A stretch of 64,000 bases of DNA, taken from positions 682,001 to 746,000 of the forward strand of contig JALRMH010000014.1 in assembly GCA_026119935.1 (NCBI GenBank), read 5' to 3'. Numbering within the stretch: the stretch's first letter is position 1; each line of letters starts with the position of its first letter. The DNA is from Endothia cerciana (Eukaryota > Ascomycota > Sordariomycetes > Diaporthales > Cryphonectriaceae). The notes beneath the pieces are model-generated. The model was not told the DNA's origin. It made no database searches and was given only the letters and a program-made list of their open reading frames with translations. Positions 34,238 to 45,309 of the stretch are shown one piece after another. Position numbers and translations under genes: made by a program.

Positions 34238-36365
34238 CGTGAATGCGAGGGGTATCTTTCGAACCAAAATGTCCCAATAGCACAGCAGAACTGATCTAGC
34301 GCAGCTGGAGTGAGAACCTGACAATAAGCGATGGTAAGAAAGAGTGACCGAGTTACCTAGAGAGGCATGGACACAACGCCATTTATAGAAGTGATCCGGG
34401 CACGCTGGGGAGCGACCCCTTGCACATAGAAGGGCCTCAGATGTGGCATTCTCAGTGGACAGCTTGTTGGCTTTCGTCGTGCTCCACCTGGGAAGAGTGG
34501 AAGAGGTACCCCGGTCAGTTGAACCATGTCTATAGGCCCAACCTTCTCAGTCAATCATCGGGCACGGGATCAAGACATCCCGTGGTGGGAACGCGGAGAT
34601 GCTGCGGCGAAGACAAGTCGGGTTCAAGCTATCGAAACCTAGACCACAGTGGGCCTATCACCACTAATTCTACATCCTCCGGCTGTCAGGAAGCCCGAGA
34701 GATCCCAGCTCCTCTGACTGTTGTTGGCTTCGCATTCGTTTAGTCCCGATACCACGGAACATTCAAGTTTTGCTCGACCGGGGCCTCCGGAACAATGCCT
34801 CTTCGCGGCCTGGTCCCTAGCCCAGCGGGCAACGTGATGGCCAGAAGTCAAAGTCAGAGTCGGAGCCGAGGAGCCCTTGCTCAAGAACGCGAGGTGAAGT
34901 TTTCGACAGACCAGGTCTGGAGAGACTCTGGGCGGCCGAAACAGGACCGATTGGGTAGCGAGGGTAGCGAAGTGAGCAGAGTGGTATGATCCGAAAGCCT
35001 CCACTTTTGATGGACCAGCCTGATGATCTGATAAGATAATTCTCGCGAATCTGCAAGGATAACTCCTGTGTCGAGACCTGCTAGCGCCATCAGATAAGTC
35101 CAGCGGCGCCTCTGGAATGCCATTTCAATTCTGCCCCGTTCCTTGATCCACAGTCACACCCGTTTAAGCTGCTGTTTAACGTCCCACTGTCACACGACAA
35201 GACGATGGCTTCCGACGTGGACCAGATATCTCAGCTGCTGAAACCCTTCTTCCTGGACAAAAGTGGAAAGGGGCATCATTACATTATCGTCTTTGACCCA
35301 GGAAGCGTTGACAGAATACACACTAAGGCCAAGCAAGGCTGGGAACGAAAAGCCGAAGTTGTGACCGATTTTGTACCTCCGCCCGATAGTTTCAACGCGC
35401 CTCATGGAAAACACAGACGATCAGCGTCGCAACATTGTGCAATCCTTGTCGAGGATCCCGCGGGTTGCGACAGGAGACCCACCGTGGCAGCCAAGGTTTC
35501 GCTGGTCGGTGGGCAATATCGTGAGGATTTCAAGATGAAAGCCATGTAGCAGGAGGTGGAAATCATGCAAGCTTGCTGAGAATCTCCAGCTGAGAGAAGG
35601 CCTGTTCGTAGTCATAGTATGAAATATCCGGTGAGTGAAGAGAGGATCAAGTAACCTTGGAAGCGCCCCGTCACCAGGACACTAAGGCCTGGAGGGCGTT
35701 TGGGATTTTCTCATTTCCTCGCGGGGAGCTAGACCACTATCCGTATCCGAATGAGTCTGCAGTAGGATGACTCGTCTCAGAGGAATAACTGGGTAAATGT
35801 CCAGACTTTCTGACTCCATCGCGGCCATCCGATAGCCCGCGATGCGGGCGTGGGCCGATGCACTCGAGCATGCATGTGAAATCTCTTACCCACACCTCTG
35901 TCAGCATCGTTGCGTCTGAAGAAACGTGGCGGCGGAGTCAACGCCGAGGAAGTAGCAGTACTGATCAAGCCCGCCATCCATGATCGGAATGAGTCGGTCA
36001 CCATGACTGCGCTGGCCTCGCTTACCGACCAGTCACCGCAGACACCCCACGACAAAACTGGACCCCCTGAGCTCTCCACCATGAAGATGCCCATACATAC
36101 AGAGAGACTACCTTCTGCTCGGTATAGCCTTCTCATAATATCTACTTCATTCTTCATTGTTTAGCATACATGAACTCCCGGCCCTCCTCCGTTGTCACCC
36201 CGCCGCTGAATACATATCAACGTCTTGCCCTTGTGTCCTGGCACGACTCTGTTCGAGCTTTTGTTTCTAGGAAATTTGCAAATTATAGGCTGCGACTAGC
36301 TTTCAAGCCACCATCATAACGGTCCCCTTCTGATCAAGTCCTGCTTCTTCTGAGACCTTTTCGAG
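34238..36365. other. divergent intergenic region
   Basis: About 2.1 kb between the divergent GPI-protein and BIM1-like genes. It contains one modest candidate frame (35205-35549); otherwise I see nothing I can support. Confidence 0.5.
35205..35549 (+). CDS. hypothetical protein, 114 aa, doubtful
   Basis: ATG in a favourable context (GACGATGGC) opens a 114-codon frame with an amphipathic, globular-looking start (MASDVDQISQLLKPFFLDKS) and a basic middle. No signal peptide, membrane segment or family motif is visible. It could be a real small gene, the first exon of a longer one, or chance. The lack of any competing feature on the other strand favours it slightly. Confidence 0.3.
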   Translation: MASDVDQISQLLKPFFLDKSGKGHHYIIVFDPGSVDRIHTKAKQGWERKAEVVTDFVPPPDSFNAPHGKHRRSASQHCAILVEDPAGCDRRPTVAAKVSLVGGQYREDFKMKAM

Positions 36366-37431
36366 ATGCGTTTCACTCCAGCAATCACTGCTCTGTCGTT
36401 GGCCATGAGCACGCGAGCTGAGACGCACGGCGAGGGGGACGAAGGCGCGATCATGGGCCCGGTTGCATTCCTGTGGCCGGACAACCGTAACTGGACAGCA
36501 GCTTACGACAATACGGGACCATGTGGCAGCCGCGCCGGCGTCACCAATCGAACACAGTTTCCTCTCAGTCAGTTTCAATGCTTCCACTTGGTCATTTACA
36601 ACCTTGTTCACATCTTCTCTTAGCCCAGGGAGAGGTAGCTCTTTCCATCGCCGATGATGCTTGGAAGGTCGCCTTCTACATCTCCTTTGACAATGGTAAG
36701 ATTACCAAACTACTCGAGTAACCCTGGCGTCGACTTACGTATCGCCAACGCTCCGTGTACAGACCCAACAACCCAGGACGAGTTCACGGAGCAGATCGTG
36801 AGCAACGTGACGGAGATTGAGCCTGGCCACCAGTGCTACAAGGTTGACTCCATTCCTAGCACCGTTGCTGCAGGATCGAACGCTACCATTCAGCTCGAGT
36901 ATTGGGCTCATTATGAGGAAGAGAACAACGGGAACAATGAGACATTCTATGCTTGTGCAGATATCGTGAGCCTTCCCCTTACTCCTTCCAATACCGCCTA
37001 GCTGCCACAGGCGTGACTGACCAGACCACGCTACCGGGTAGTACTTTGTCGAGGCCGCCAACTTCACCATCCAGGTTCCATGTTTCAACGGTAAGCACGC
37101 CTACCTCTCTGTTCCTTCGTCGGCCTGGACTCCGTTGATGAGTCCCGATACAGTGACCGCTGAGAGCTTTGACTCGACCGTGACGGCAACAGCATCCGCT
37201 GCGACCGTGACCTCAACCTCGTCGTCTAGCAGCAGCTCGAGCGGCCTGAGCAAGGGAGCCATTGCTGGCATCGCGGTCGGTACAATCGCTGGCTCCCTGG
37301 CCATAGTCGGTGCAGCTGCCTTCATGCTACTGAGGAAGAGGAGAACTGGCGCTGCTGCATCTGATGTGCCGGCTCAGCAGGGCACGACTAAGAAGGGCAC
37401 TGACGCTGCTAGTGTTACTTCGACCCACTAA
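36366..37431 (+). CDS. X325/BIM1-like copper protein, membrane-anchored
   Basis: 267-aa model from join(36366..36567, 36624..36695, 36763..36965, 37042..37090, 37154..37431). After a short leader the mature chain should begin at His in HGEGDEG, the N-terminal copper-ligand position of this LPMO-like family. Family blocks follow in order: MGPVAFLWP, DNTGPCGS, GVTNRTQFPL, TQGEVALSIADDAW, EIEPGHQCYKVD, ATIQLEYWA, FYACADI, VPCFNV. Then comes a Thr/Ser linker, one transmembrane helix (about GAIAGIAVGTIAGSLAIVGAAAFMLL) and a basic RKRR stop-transfer with a cytosolic tail. BIM1-like proteins bind Cu(II) with a His brace plus Asp; fungal Bim1 works in copper acquisition rather than polysaccharide cleavage (established for the family). 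The leader MRFTPAITALSLAMSTRA is only weakly hydrophobic. Most family members carry a GPI signal, so the type I TM with basic tail is a variant. Splice phases all close. Confidence 0.85.
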
Positions 37432-38608
37432 GGGGTGATGAGAAACACGGCCGCACTCAGCAGCCTAGTCAATGCTATGGAGGATCCGAGTTCATGAGAT
37501 CCGGGGTCCGATGAAACATCATGAGAACGATGATGGGACAGAGGGCATAAGTTTATTGTGTTCGAGGAGAGCCAGTGTTGCCCTAGATTAGAGCCCGATT
37601 AGGTCCGATTGCCTCCTCCGGTAGATAATGTTCACGTTTTATCATGTCTTGAATGGATTATGTTACTATGGAGCTAAAACTACATGGGCAACCCTCGCCC
37701 GGGGCCCTCCAACCTTCAACACGGTCGATCCAACTCTTCATTCCGCCTCACTCTGCAATTGTGCATCTATTTTTTTTTTTTTATCACTTCATGAGGACGA
37801 CAATCGCAACTACACTCCACAATCTCGACCTTCTGGAGTGACTTCAATAGTACAGATCTGCAAGTGAATACCTCATGAGATCGTCTCGAAGGGGATAATA
37901 CCATGCTATGCAATAACCCTCTCCTGTCGTACATAGTGCAGCCTTGTAAACAATCTAAAGGTTTCCCATCTGAAGCAGTCCATCCAGGCCAAAGTTTGCA
38001 GCGTTGCGTTTCCGCTACCAGCCTTTGTTTTAGCCGCCGAAGTGAAGTACTCTAAACTTAGCATGTCCCCTGAGGCCCACTTCGTGTCCGTCTAGAAACG
38101 CCGCCATCAGCGTCTTAGTACTGCTCTCGGTTCTTTACGACGTACCAGACCTCCAAGGCTCGATGCCCGGCTTTCAGTTTTGTCTGGTTTGGGCATAGAG
38201 GTCAATATCTGACGGAGGCTAGAGCAAGGGGTACGCAACTTGCCATGCGCCGACAAAATGGACAGCGTCGTATTCAGAAATCGAATATCTATAAGCTTGG
38301 ACGCTGCATTTGAGTTGTCGGCTATGCGTATCTCCTTTACCACAAGGTAAGGTTAGAACTTTTAAACGGTGACTCGTGCTGTCCGAATGTAGGTTCCTCT
38401 AGCCTCTCAAAGGTTATAATACAGCTCGATGCCTCGACAGAACAAGGAGCATTGTATTCTGGTTGTTCCGCGCAATTGTCAGCCAAGCCTGTCCAATTTC
38501 CTCTCGTTTCCGCCCGCAATCCTGGTGGTTTTCTCAACCGTTGTCGCTCGTTAACAGCATCCCGTCATCTCTCTTTCTTGTCCTCGTGTAGCATCATTTG
38601 CAGCCGAA
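37432..38608. other. intergenic
   Basis: About 1.2 kb between two genes on the same strand. No gene supported. Confidence 0.55.
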
Positions 38609-39102
38609 ATGAAGGCCATCTTCCTCACCGTTTGTACTCTAGCTACCGCTTTTGCAAGCCCTAAGACTTCTGCTGGCAATCAACTGGCTCAACGGGACAC
38701 CGCAAGTAGTCTCGATGCTCTGCTGTTGACTGTCAAAACACATACTGCCAACATCAGTAGGTAGCGATACCAAAGTCACGTCCACGTCCCTACGAGGTAA
38801 TCAGGAATACTAATCATCAGAATATAAAACTGATGTTCAATTCAGATCGAACCCTCGCCAGCCTTCATCCCAACACGACCACATCGTTCGGCAACTCCAC
38901 AAACGGCAACATTACTGGGGAATTTAACCTCGTTGCCATTGCCTTGAACGTATCATCTACGACCCTATCTGGCAGCAGCAGACGGAGCATCCCGCTGTTC
39001 GGCCGCGTCGATGACTGTGACGCGACAGGCCAGCAAGCTGTGTACGACGAGCTCGGTAGCCTGTTTGCGGAGATTGCGTACACCATGGAGGCCTGCACTT
39101 AG
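38609..39102 (+). CDS. small secreted protein, 134 aa
   Basis: join(38609..38756, 38846..39102). It starts with a signal peptide (MKAIFLTVCTLATAFA). A pro-like segment ends in QR, followed by an alpha-helical region beginning SSLDALLLTVKTHTANINRTLASL with several Asn-x-Ser/Thr glycosylation sites. Near the C-terminus is a VDDCDA motif and a second Cys in the terminal EACT; these two probably form a disulfide. The intron splits the Asn codon in TANINRT and has a CTGAT branch point 11 nt before the acceptor. The helical layout resembles short fungal secreted proteins of the hydrophobic-surface-binding kind, but I cannot name the family with confidence. Confidence 0.72.
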
Positions 39103-39800
39103 AACGATGCAGGGAAGAATGGGCTTGGTTTAAATCAGTTGTTGCGTCTCGACTTGAGCTTGTACTACCACTTTCCTGTATGAGACTTCGCCTCCAGTCT
39201 CAGCAGTGGTACCTGTCCTGCCTTCGGTAGTAAATCCAAATCAATATCTTAAGTAAACAAATCATCACTTGGTTGAATCAATAATACATCATCCTTCGTG
39301 CACCACGATATGAGTGTCAATTGCACTTGATGCAGAAGGGGGACCTTGTTTGCACGCACGGATAGTCACAATAAGGCATATTGAATCATAGGTATGGGCA
39401 TGGAGACACAGCAAAAGTAGACCGCGTCGTTTTGATCGTGCAATCTATGACAGAGCCAGGGCTTAATTTTTCAGAAGTCTCAGCATGTGGGTTGCCCATC
39501 ACCAACCTATTGATCCAAATTTCCTCTTCGTAGGTATGGTGTATTCCTCAAGGTCCCCGCTTGCGCCTGATATCCGTGACTAAAGATCAGCTATAGCCAT
39601 GAGATGAGGGTTTGGATACTCACCATGAGATCCGAGGTCCATCAGGCTCATGGATTCGGTCTGCACGGACATTGAATGTTGGAACGTATTATCTCGAAGT
39701 CATTATATTCAGGCACTGCGCCGTAGTCTGGGCTAGCATACCATCTTCGTGGCTCTTTCCAAGCTCGCCATATGCCAATGCTACGTTTCAGGCTTCTGTC
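39103..39800. other. intergenic between convergent genes
   Basis: About 0.7 kb between two stop codons. No gene supported. Confidence 0.55.
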
Positions 39801-41824
39801 TCACTCCTTCTGTGTAGTCTCATTTTGGTCTTCGACCTCGCCAATGGTTCTCTTCGGACCGGTGAACCAGTACCGGCCACCTAAACCGAAAGGGAAAACC
39901 CACCCAACCAGACTGACGATAGTGACAATACCAATACATATCGGCGCATAGTTCAGAGTTTGCTTGGGAGAAGTCAGCCCGGGTCCATGGAGATTTTGGT
40001 GGTGATTGGGAGCAACTTACCGCAGTGACAGGATACAGTTGTGGTAAGACGAGCACCACCAACTGGAATACAATGTATAGACAAGAGGTTGTTCCGATGA
40101 CCACGCTCCACTTTCCGAGATGGTAACGAGCCGGCTTGAAGTCATGCCTCCCGATGGTGTGCCTCGCTGCGATCGGGAAAAGGTATGAGACGTTCGTCGC
40201 GACCGTCTTGAATAAAGCACATTTAGTTGAATCCTTTGCAAGTTGACGGTCTGAAGATGTGCAGCGGGATATCGTAGGAGTAGAGGACCCCGTTGGTGGA
40301 GTGTTCCACTTCCTCGATCACCTCCCAGAGGGTCGCACGCGGCGCTCCTGGATATGATAGAATGGGCAGTGTCGGACTTGCAAGGGGTGCTTACCGCGGT
40401 AGCTGTAATGGCGCTGAAGGCAACAGTCGAGCCAATGACGGCGCAAGTGATCGCCACACTAAGGAATAGTACCAGATAGGCAGCGTTAACCGGAACCTTG
40501 TTCTTGTTCAGTTTTCGGAAATGCTTGGCGAAGGGCAGCACACCGTCCCTAGAGATGGCGAACGTGACCCGCTGTGCCGACATAAAACAACTAGCGGTTG
40601 CGCAAGTCGAGTCAACCCAAAGGATGACCAGGACAGCTACCGCTGCGTTCTCACCCAGGAGCTGGATCAGATACTCTGCCCAGTTGTTGGTGTATTCGGC
40701 GGAAACTATGCCATCGAAGTCTTGCATACAGAAGAGGACGAGGATCAGAGTCTGCAAGCAGTCAGCCCGGCTCGAAGCCTTGTCAGAGTGCAGACTTGCA
40801 TACCGGAACCGATAAGGCCCAGGCGCACAGCGTCGCTGCCCACATCCCCTTTGCTACCGTGTCAGACGCGTCGTTGGTCTCCTCAGCGAGATGCGCTGAT
40901 GCATCGTATCTGCCCAAGTTCAGCAAAGGTGGTCTAGAAGCCTGGTTGTGATTTGGGGGGAGGGGGGGGGGGGAGACCAACCCATAGAATTCCCATGCGC
41001 CGAAGAGGATACCGATAACCCAAGCATAGGAGTCAGAAGCCTGCTTTTCCGTGCCCTCGTTGATGCCGTTGTAGAACCTATCAAAGACGCCTTCTCGAGA
41101 CTGGAACTTCCCCGCTGCCTTGATAGGGAACCAGATCCAGTAAACGGCAAAGAGGACGAAGAAAATGAACACGGCGAAGCGGAAGTACAACTTCAGGGCC
41201 CGCTGACCCAAAACGTTGGGCAGCATGGCAAGGATCATGCCGAGCGCCGTCAGCAGCCACGAGAACCAGCCCGTAGTCACCACGGCCGAGTCTGGGTATT
41301 TGATCTCCAAGGCACAGAGCAGGAAATTGGTTGCGCCCTGCTGAACACCCGGGACTACGCAGACCCACCCGGCCCAGTTCCACCAAGCGGTCATCCAGCT
41401 GAGGACGCGGCCGTATTTGTGTCCCCCGAGGCGGTAGGACCAGAAGTAGATGCCACCAGCCGTAGGGAATGCAGCAGCGATTTCTGCCATGGCAAGGGAC
41501 ACGATGAAGGACAGGCTAGAGACCCGTAAGCGTCCACTCTCGATCGGAGAGCTGTGCCGTGCTCGCGGAAGGGATTCTCGTCGCCATCTGTACGTACCCC
41601 CCGATCATGGTCCAGTTTGCAAAGGCTGCCTTTGGCCCGCCGGTATACATGGCGAATCCAAACAGAACCGGCATGCCTGCGCTCGGGTCCAGTCAGCTTG
41701 GCGTCCCGATCCTCTGGACAGGGCCGTGTCGACATACCGGAAACAAAGTTCATAGTAATATAAGTCGCTGCCCAGTTCTCAAAAAGACCGAGGTGGCGAA
41801 AGAGTTCTGCCTCACCGTCAGCAA

Positions 41825-41864
<40 letters not shown>

Positions 41865-42009
41865 ACCCTCCGTCGGAAGGAGACATGCCTTGCTTGTAAC
41901 CGAGCCTCGCGAGATGCTGCTCGTCCTTGGACAGGACCGCCGTCTCCCCAGCGGAGAAGTCTCCATCGCCCGTCGATTTTACTTGCGACTCCACCTTTAT
42001 GTCCTCCAT
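39801..42009 (-). CDS. APC-family amino-acid/GABA permease
   Basis: 537-aa model from join(42009..41889, 41806..41738, 41676..41598, 41515..40982, 40909..40804, 40751..40395, 40206..40021, 39962..39801); all phases close. A plasma- or vacuolar-membrane transporter of the Uga4/Bat1 group, expected to have 12 TM helices. Diagnostic stretches are LFENWAATYITMNFVSG, FAMYTGGP, LSFIVSLAMAEIAAAFPTAG, IYFWSYRLGG, WEFYGYDASAHLAEET (substrate-site helix), SAQRVTFAISRDGVLPF and the C-terminal WVFPFGLGGRYWFTGPKRT. The N-terminal cytosolic part ends LARLGYKQE. Intron 1 uses a GC donor (CAAG|GCATGT) and contains a (TC)17 microsatellite seen on the + strand. Intron 4 starts GTTGGT and carries a 14-base C run. 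Substrate (GABA, choline, polyamine or basic amino acid) cannot be told from sequence alone. Confidence 0.88.
41827..41860. repeat. (TC)17 microsatellite in permease intron 1
   Basis: Seventeen TC units on the + strand, read as GA on the gene strand. It lies within an intron with a non-canonical GC donor, between donor and branch point. Confidence 0.9.
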
Positions 42010-42674
42010 GTGTGTGCATGCGTGGGTGTTCTTCTGGCCGGGGGGGGGGGGGGGAAAGGGAATTGAGCAGGGTCAGGATGGTCACGTCCGTCGCAAGATA
42101 CTCAGATAGATATATACGCATCTCGTCCCTAGCTCTAATTATGGTGTGGAATCTATGGGGCTAACCTGTCTATACCTAAAATGACATGCATAAGCGAGTT
42201 ATCACTGGTATGTGCCTCGGTCGCAAGTACTGCCGGACAAGCGTGCCTCAGTGCTCGATAAGATGTGTGGCTCCTTAGTACTCGTGTGTTGTGGTGGTAT
42301 CGCCGATAAGGACCGGCGGCATGGAGGTAAGGTGTAAGGGGGGGGGGGGCTTCTGGCCAAGGTCACACGACGCAACAGAAGCATGCAGCCGAGCTTGCAA
42401 TCTTACGGGCATGGGCGGTGAAGATGCTGTTTCACCGAACAACACGGATGCCGTACTCAATGGCGGTAGACCGATTGATAGCACCCAAGCAAGCAGATTA
42501 CTGTAGGCCATCATCACATGTGTACACGTGCCGCCCACGGGAACAGGCAGGAAGACAGACCCGAGAATGCACGGGTAACCTTATCTGTTCGACGCCCATC
42601 GGGAAAGCCATCTATCTTCTCCTGTCTATCTCCTACCATGGGACTAGATGGGGCTGGAGGAAAGACCGGGGGAC
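42010..42674. other. intergenic, permease promoter
   Basis: About 0.66 kb upstream of the permease start and downstream of the MFS stop. It contains poly-G tracts near 42040-42052 and 42340-42349. No gene. Confidence 0.55.
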
Positions 42675-44231
42675 CTAGACCGGCGGCCTTGGCGGTTTAT
42701 GCTCCTTCGGCGACGGGCCATCATCGCCTTCATCCCCATCGCCCGAGAGCCGCAGCCTCGCCTCGAGATCATCGTCCGACCCGACATCGAAGGCGTCCAT
42801 CGAAACTCTCGCGGCAGCAGCCGGCCCCATGCCCTTGACAGGTTCGTGCTTGTACAGCTGTATATTGATAAACATCACAAACAGCCCAATATCGTACGCG
42901 AGTCGGAGGGCCCCTCCCACTACAAAGGCGATCCAGAACCTGTCGTTGTCCGCAAGCAGGCCCGTAAAGCTTGGCCCCGTAACGTTGGCAAGAGTCCGGA
43001 GGGTGCTGGTGATGCCCATGACAGCGGTGCGCTCCTCCGGCTTGACGACAGCGGCGATGAGTGCAGCACGTGGTGCCTGGTCCATGTTGTTGAGTCCCAC
43101 CCTGAGGAGGAGGAGGGCGAAGGTGAGGAGCCTGTTCTCCGGGAGGGGGAAGACCAGGACGGCCAGGGAGGACGGGATATGTGTGAAGACCATGGTGTTG
43201 ACGAGGCCGATGTGCCGTGACAGGGGCCCTGCGAAGATGGTGGAGCAGGCGGCGAGGAAGTAACTAGCTGAAAGCACGTCCCCGAGGGTCGACTTGGGCA
43301 GGTGGAATTTCTCGTCCATGTAGTACGTTGTCAGACTCATGGACACCATGCCGTCGGCAAGCGAGTCGACCATGAGTAGGAACCACATGGCGTACATGAC
43401 ATTCCGCGTCTCTTTCGATATCTGAGCAATCCTTCTGGCCTTCTCCGGCTCCAGCCTCGTCTGCCCGGTGCTGTGGTGCCGGTCGTCCACAGGGCCGAGC
43501 TCGTGGCCCTCCAGCAGACCTTGCGCTGCCTCACCGGCCCCGTCCTCCTGGACTACGAGGGGGACCTTCAGCTCGCATCTCGGGGAGAGGACAGAGGCTG
43601 CCACGAGGGCAAGGCTGCCCATCAGAGCGTAGACGGCAAAGCAGACGTGGTACGCGCCGAGGAGGGTCCATCCTTCCTTGGCCTGAAGCCACGAGACCAG
43701 GCGTCCCGCTGCAGCGGTTCCCGAGGCCGAGCCGAGGGCCGCCGTGGTGATGTACCAAGACAGGACGTCAGCGCGTGTCTCGGGGACTGTCAGCTCGGAC
43801 AGTGTTGACTCCTCGATTGCCCTAAAGGGACCGGTGTCCCCGCCCGTAGCGCTGAGCACACCCACGACGGCGGCGGGAAGTAGTACCCAATAGTTGTCGC
43901 TCAGCGCAAAGGTCAGGCCGGCCAAGGCCATTAGGCCGGCGCCGGCCAGCAGGGTCCGTCGGCGGCCCACCCTGTCCGCGACAAAGGAAATGACGAGGGA
44001 GAGGATAACATCGCCAACGAGCGTCAGGGTCAGAAACAGGCCGATACGGGCATCCGACACCTGAAGCTCGTTGAAGAACAGGGCGAGGATGAGCGAGCTG
44101 GCGCCATAGGCGAACATACGACAGCAGCGGGCGAGGATGATCAGCCATGCGTCCCGGCCCGTGATCCAGAGTGACGCGAGTCCTGGTTCTTGGTAGGCAT
44201 ATTTCTTAAGGAAGGCCGCTATTGAAACCAT
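42675..44231 (-). CDS. MFS transporter, single exon
   Basis: 518 aa from ATG 44231. The open frame extends about 34 codons further upstream but without an ATG, so 44231 is the first usable start and leaves a 30-residue cytosolic N-terminus before TM1. About 11-12 hydrophobic segments are visible. The MFS motif A loop between TM2 and TM3 reads DRVGRRR, and GDTGPFRAIEESTLSEL follows TM4/5. A long charged central loop (about residues 225-285, LSPRCEL to ISKETRN) separates the two halves, and a hydrophilic acidic C-terminus ends in Pro-rich residues. The substrate is unknown. It shares a 1.08-kb divergent promoter region with the kelch gene, so the two could be co-regulated (inference). Confidence 0.85.
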   Translation of the reverse strand: MVSIAAFLKKYAYQEPGLASLWITGRDAWLIILARCCRMFAYGASSLILALFFNELQVSDARIGLFLTLTLVGDVILSLVISFVADRVGRRRTLLAGAGLMALAGLTFALSDNYWVLLPAAVVGVLSATGGDTGPFRAIEESTLSELTVPETRADVLSWYITTAALGSASGTAAAGRLVSWLQAKEGWTLLGAYHVCFAVYALMGSLALVAASVLSPRCELKVPLVVQEDGAGEAAQGLLEGHELGPVDDRHHSTGQTRLEPEKARRIAQISKETRNVMYAMWFLLMVDSLADGMVSMSLTTYYMDEKFHLPKSTLGDVLSASYFLAACSTIFAGPLSRHIGLVNTMVFTHIPSSLAVLVFPLPENRLLTFALLLLRVGLNNMDQAPRAALIAAVVKPEERTAVMGITSTLRTLANVTGPSFTGLLADNDRFWIAFVVGGALRLAYDIGLFVMFINIQLYKHEPVKGMGPAAAARVSMDAFDVGSDDDLEARLRLSGDGDEGDDGPSPKEHKPPRPPV

Positions 44232-45309
44232 GACTTGGTCGCCGGGGTACAGCAAGGTAACCTTAGGAGAGTCGGAAGAAGAAGATTCATCAGGTGGCTG
44301 AAGGGCTATAGCGCTCAAGCCGATAGAGGACAATAGGATCAGAGATATTTCCTTTTCACGATACCCTGTGTTTCTTTCTTTTTCCTTTTTCCCTTTTTTT
44401 TTTTCTTTAAAATTAGAAGAGGAGGGGGAGGAATAGGAAGAAGAAGAAGAAGAAGAAGAAGAAGAAGGAGAAGAAGGATCTCAAACAGACACACGTGAGG
44501 AGCACGTCTTGATGATACAAAGGCCCAAATCCAATCCATCGCGCTTCCCACTGCAACGTACTGGCGCCGGTGTCGGCAAATTATCACCCGCTCGCGCAAG
44601 CAAACGCCATCCGGATCCTCCGCAAGTTATGCCGTCTCCGAACGCTCGTCCGCTTGACCGGAGCCGAATGATCCGTACTTAGGAGGTACGTACTCAGCAT
44701 ATACAGTAGTGTCCTGCGCTCCATCTTTTTGCGTGTCAGTCCAAGGCTTCCCCCCCTGGACGTATCTCCCAAGTCAAGCGGCTTGGCTAAGAGCACGACC
44801 TGTCTGGACACGTACCCGTGCCATGGCTGCGACGACGCGAGGGAAGATACCTCGAGTCCAAGGACAGAGCAGCAAGTCCGACCGTCCAGCTCGTCTTTGA
44901 TTCATGATCAATGACGTAACGCCGTCGTGCGACAAACGATCAGCGCATGTGAGCGCGTTCCTGCGTCTGCTGGACTCTCACAGTTCTACAGTACATAGTA
45001 TATCACATACGTCATTCAGGAGGGGTGGGAAGGGGGTTCATGTTGTGTCTCATTTGTGTACGGCGAAGATGACATTACAGTACGTTCGCCACAGCAGCTC
45101 ATATGAAATGAGTTGCTTGCCGGGCCATCATTGGTCAGTGAAGCACCCCGAGCACGGATTCAGCCCTCCGTTCCTCTAGCCTGTGCTGTGCAATATCGAC
45201 TCTCTTTCTGACCACTGCGTCTTCCGTCTCCCTTGTTCACCTCCGTAGAACGTTCCCCTTCCCACAGTCTCAGCGCGTCTCCTCGTGGATCTCCTCGCCT
45301 GCACTCAGG
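44232..45309. promoter_or_regulatory. divergent promoter region, MFS / kelch
   Basis: 1078 bp between two start codons facing away from each other. It contains long C/T and GAA tracts on the MFS side and a TACTCAGCATATACAGTA-type stretch near 44690. No other gene is evident. Confidence 0.55.
44437..44480. repeat. GAA-rich purine repeat
   Basis: Nearly perfect (GAA)n array, about 44 bp, within a longer purine tract upstream of the MFS start codon. On the gene strand it is a pyrimidine tract, a common element of fungal core promoters. Confidence 0.8.
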
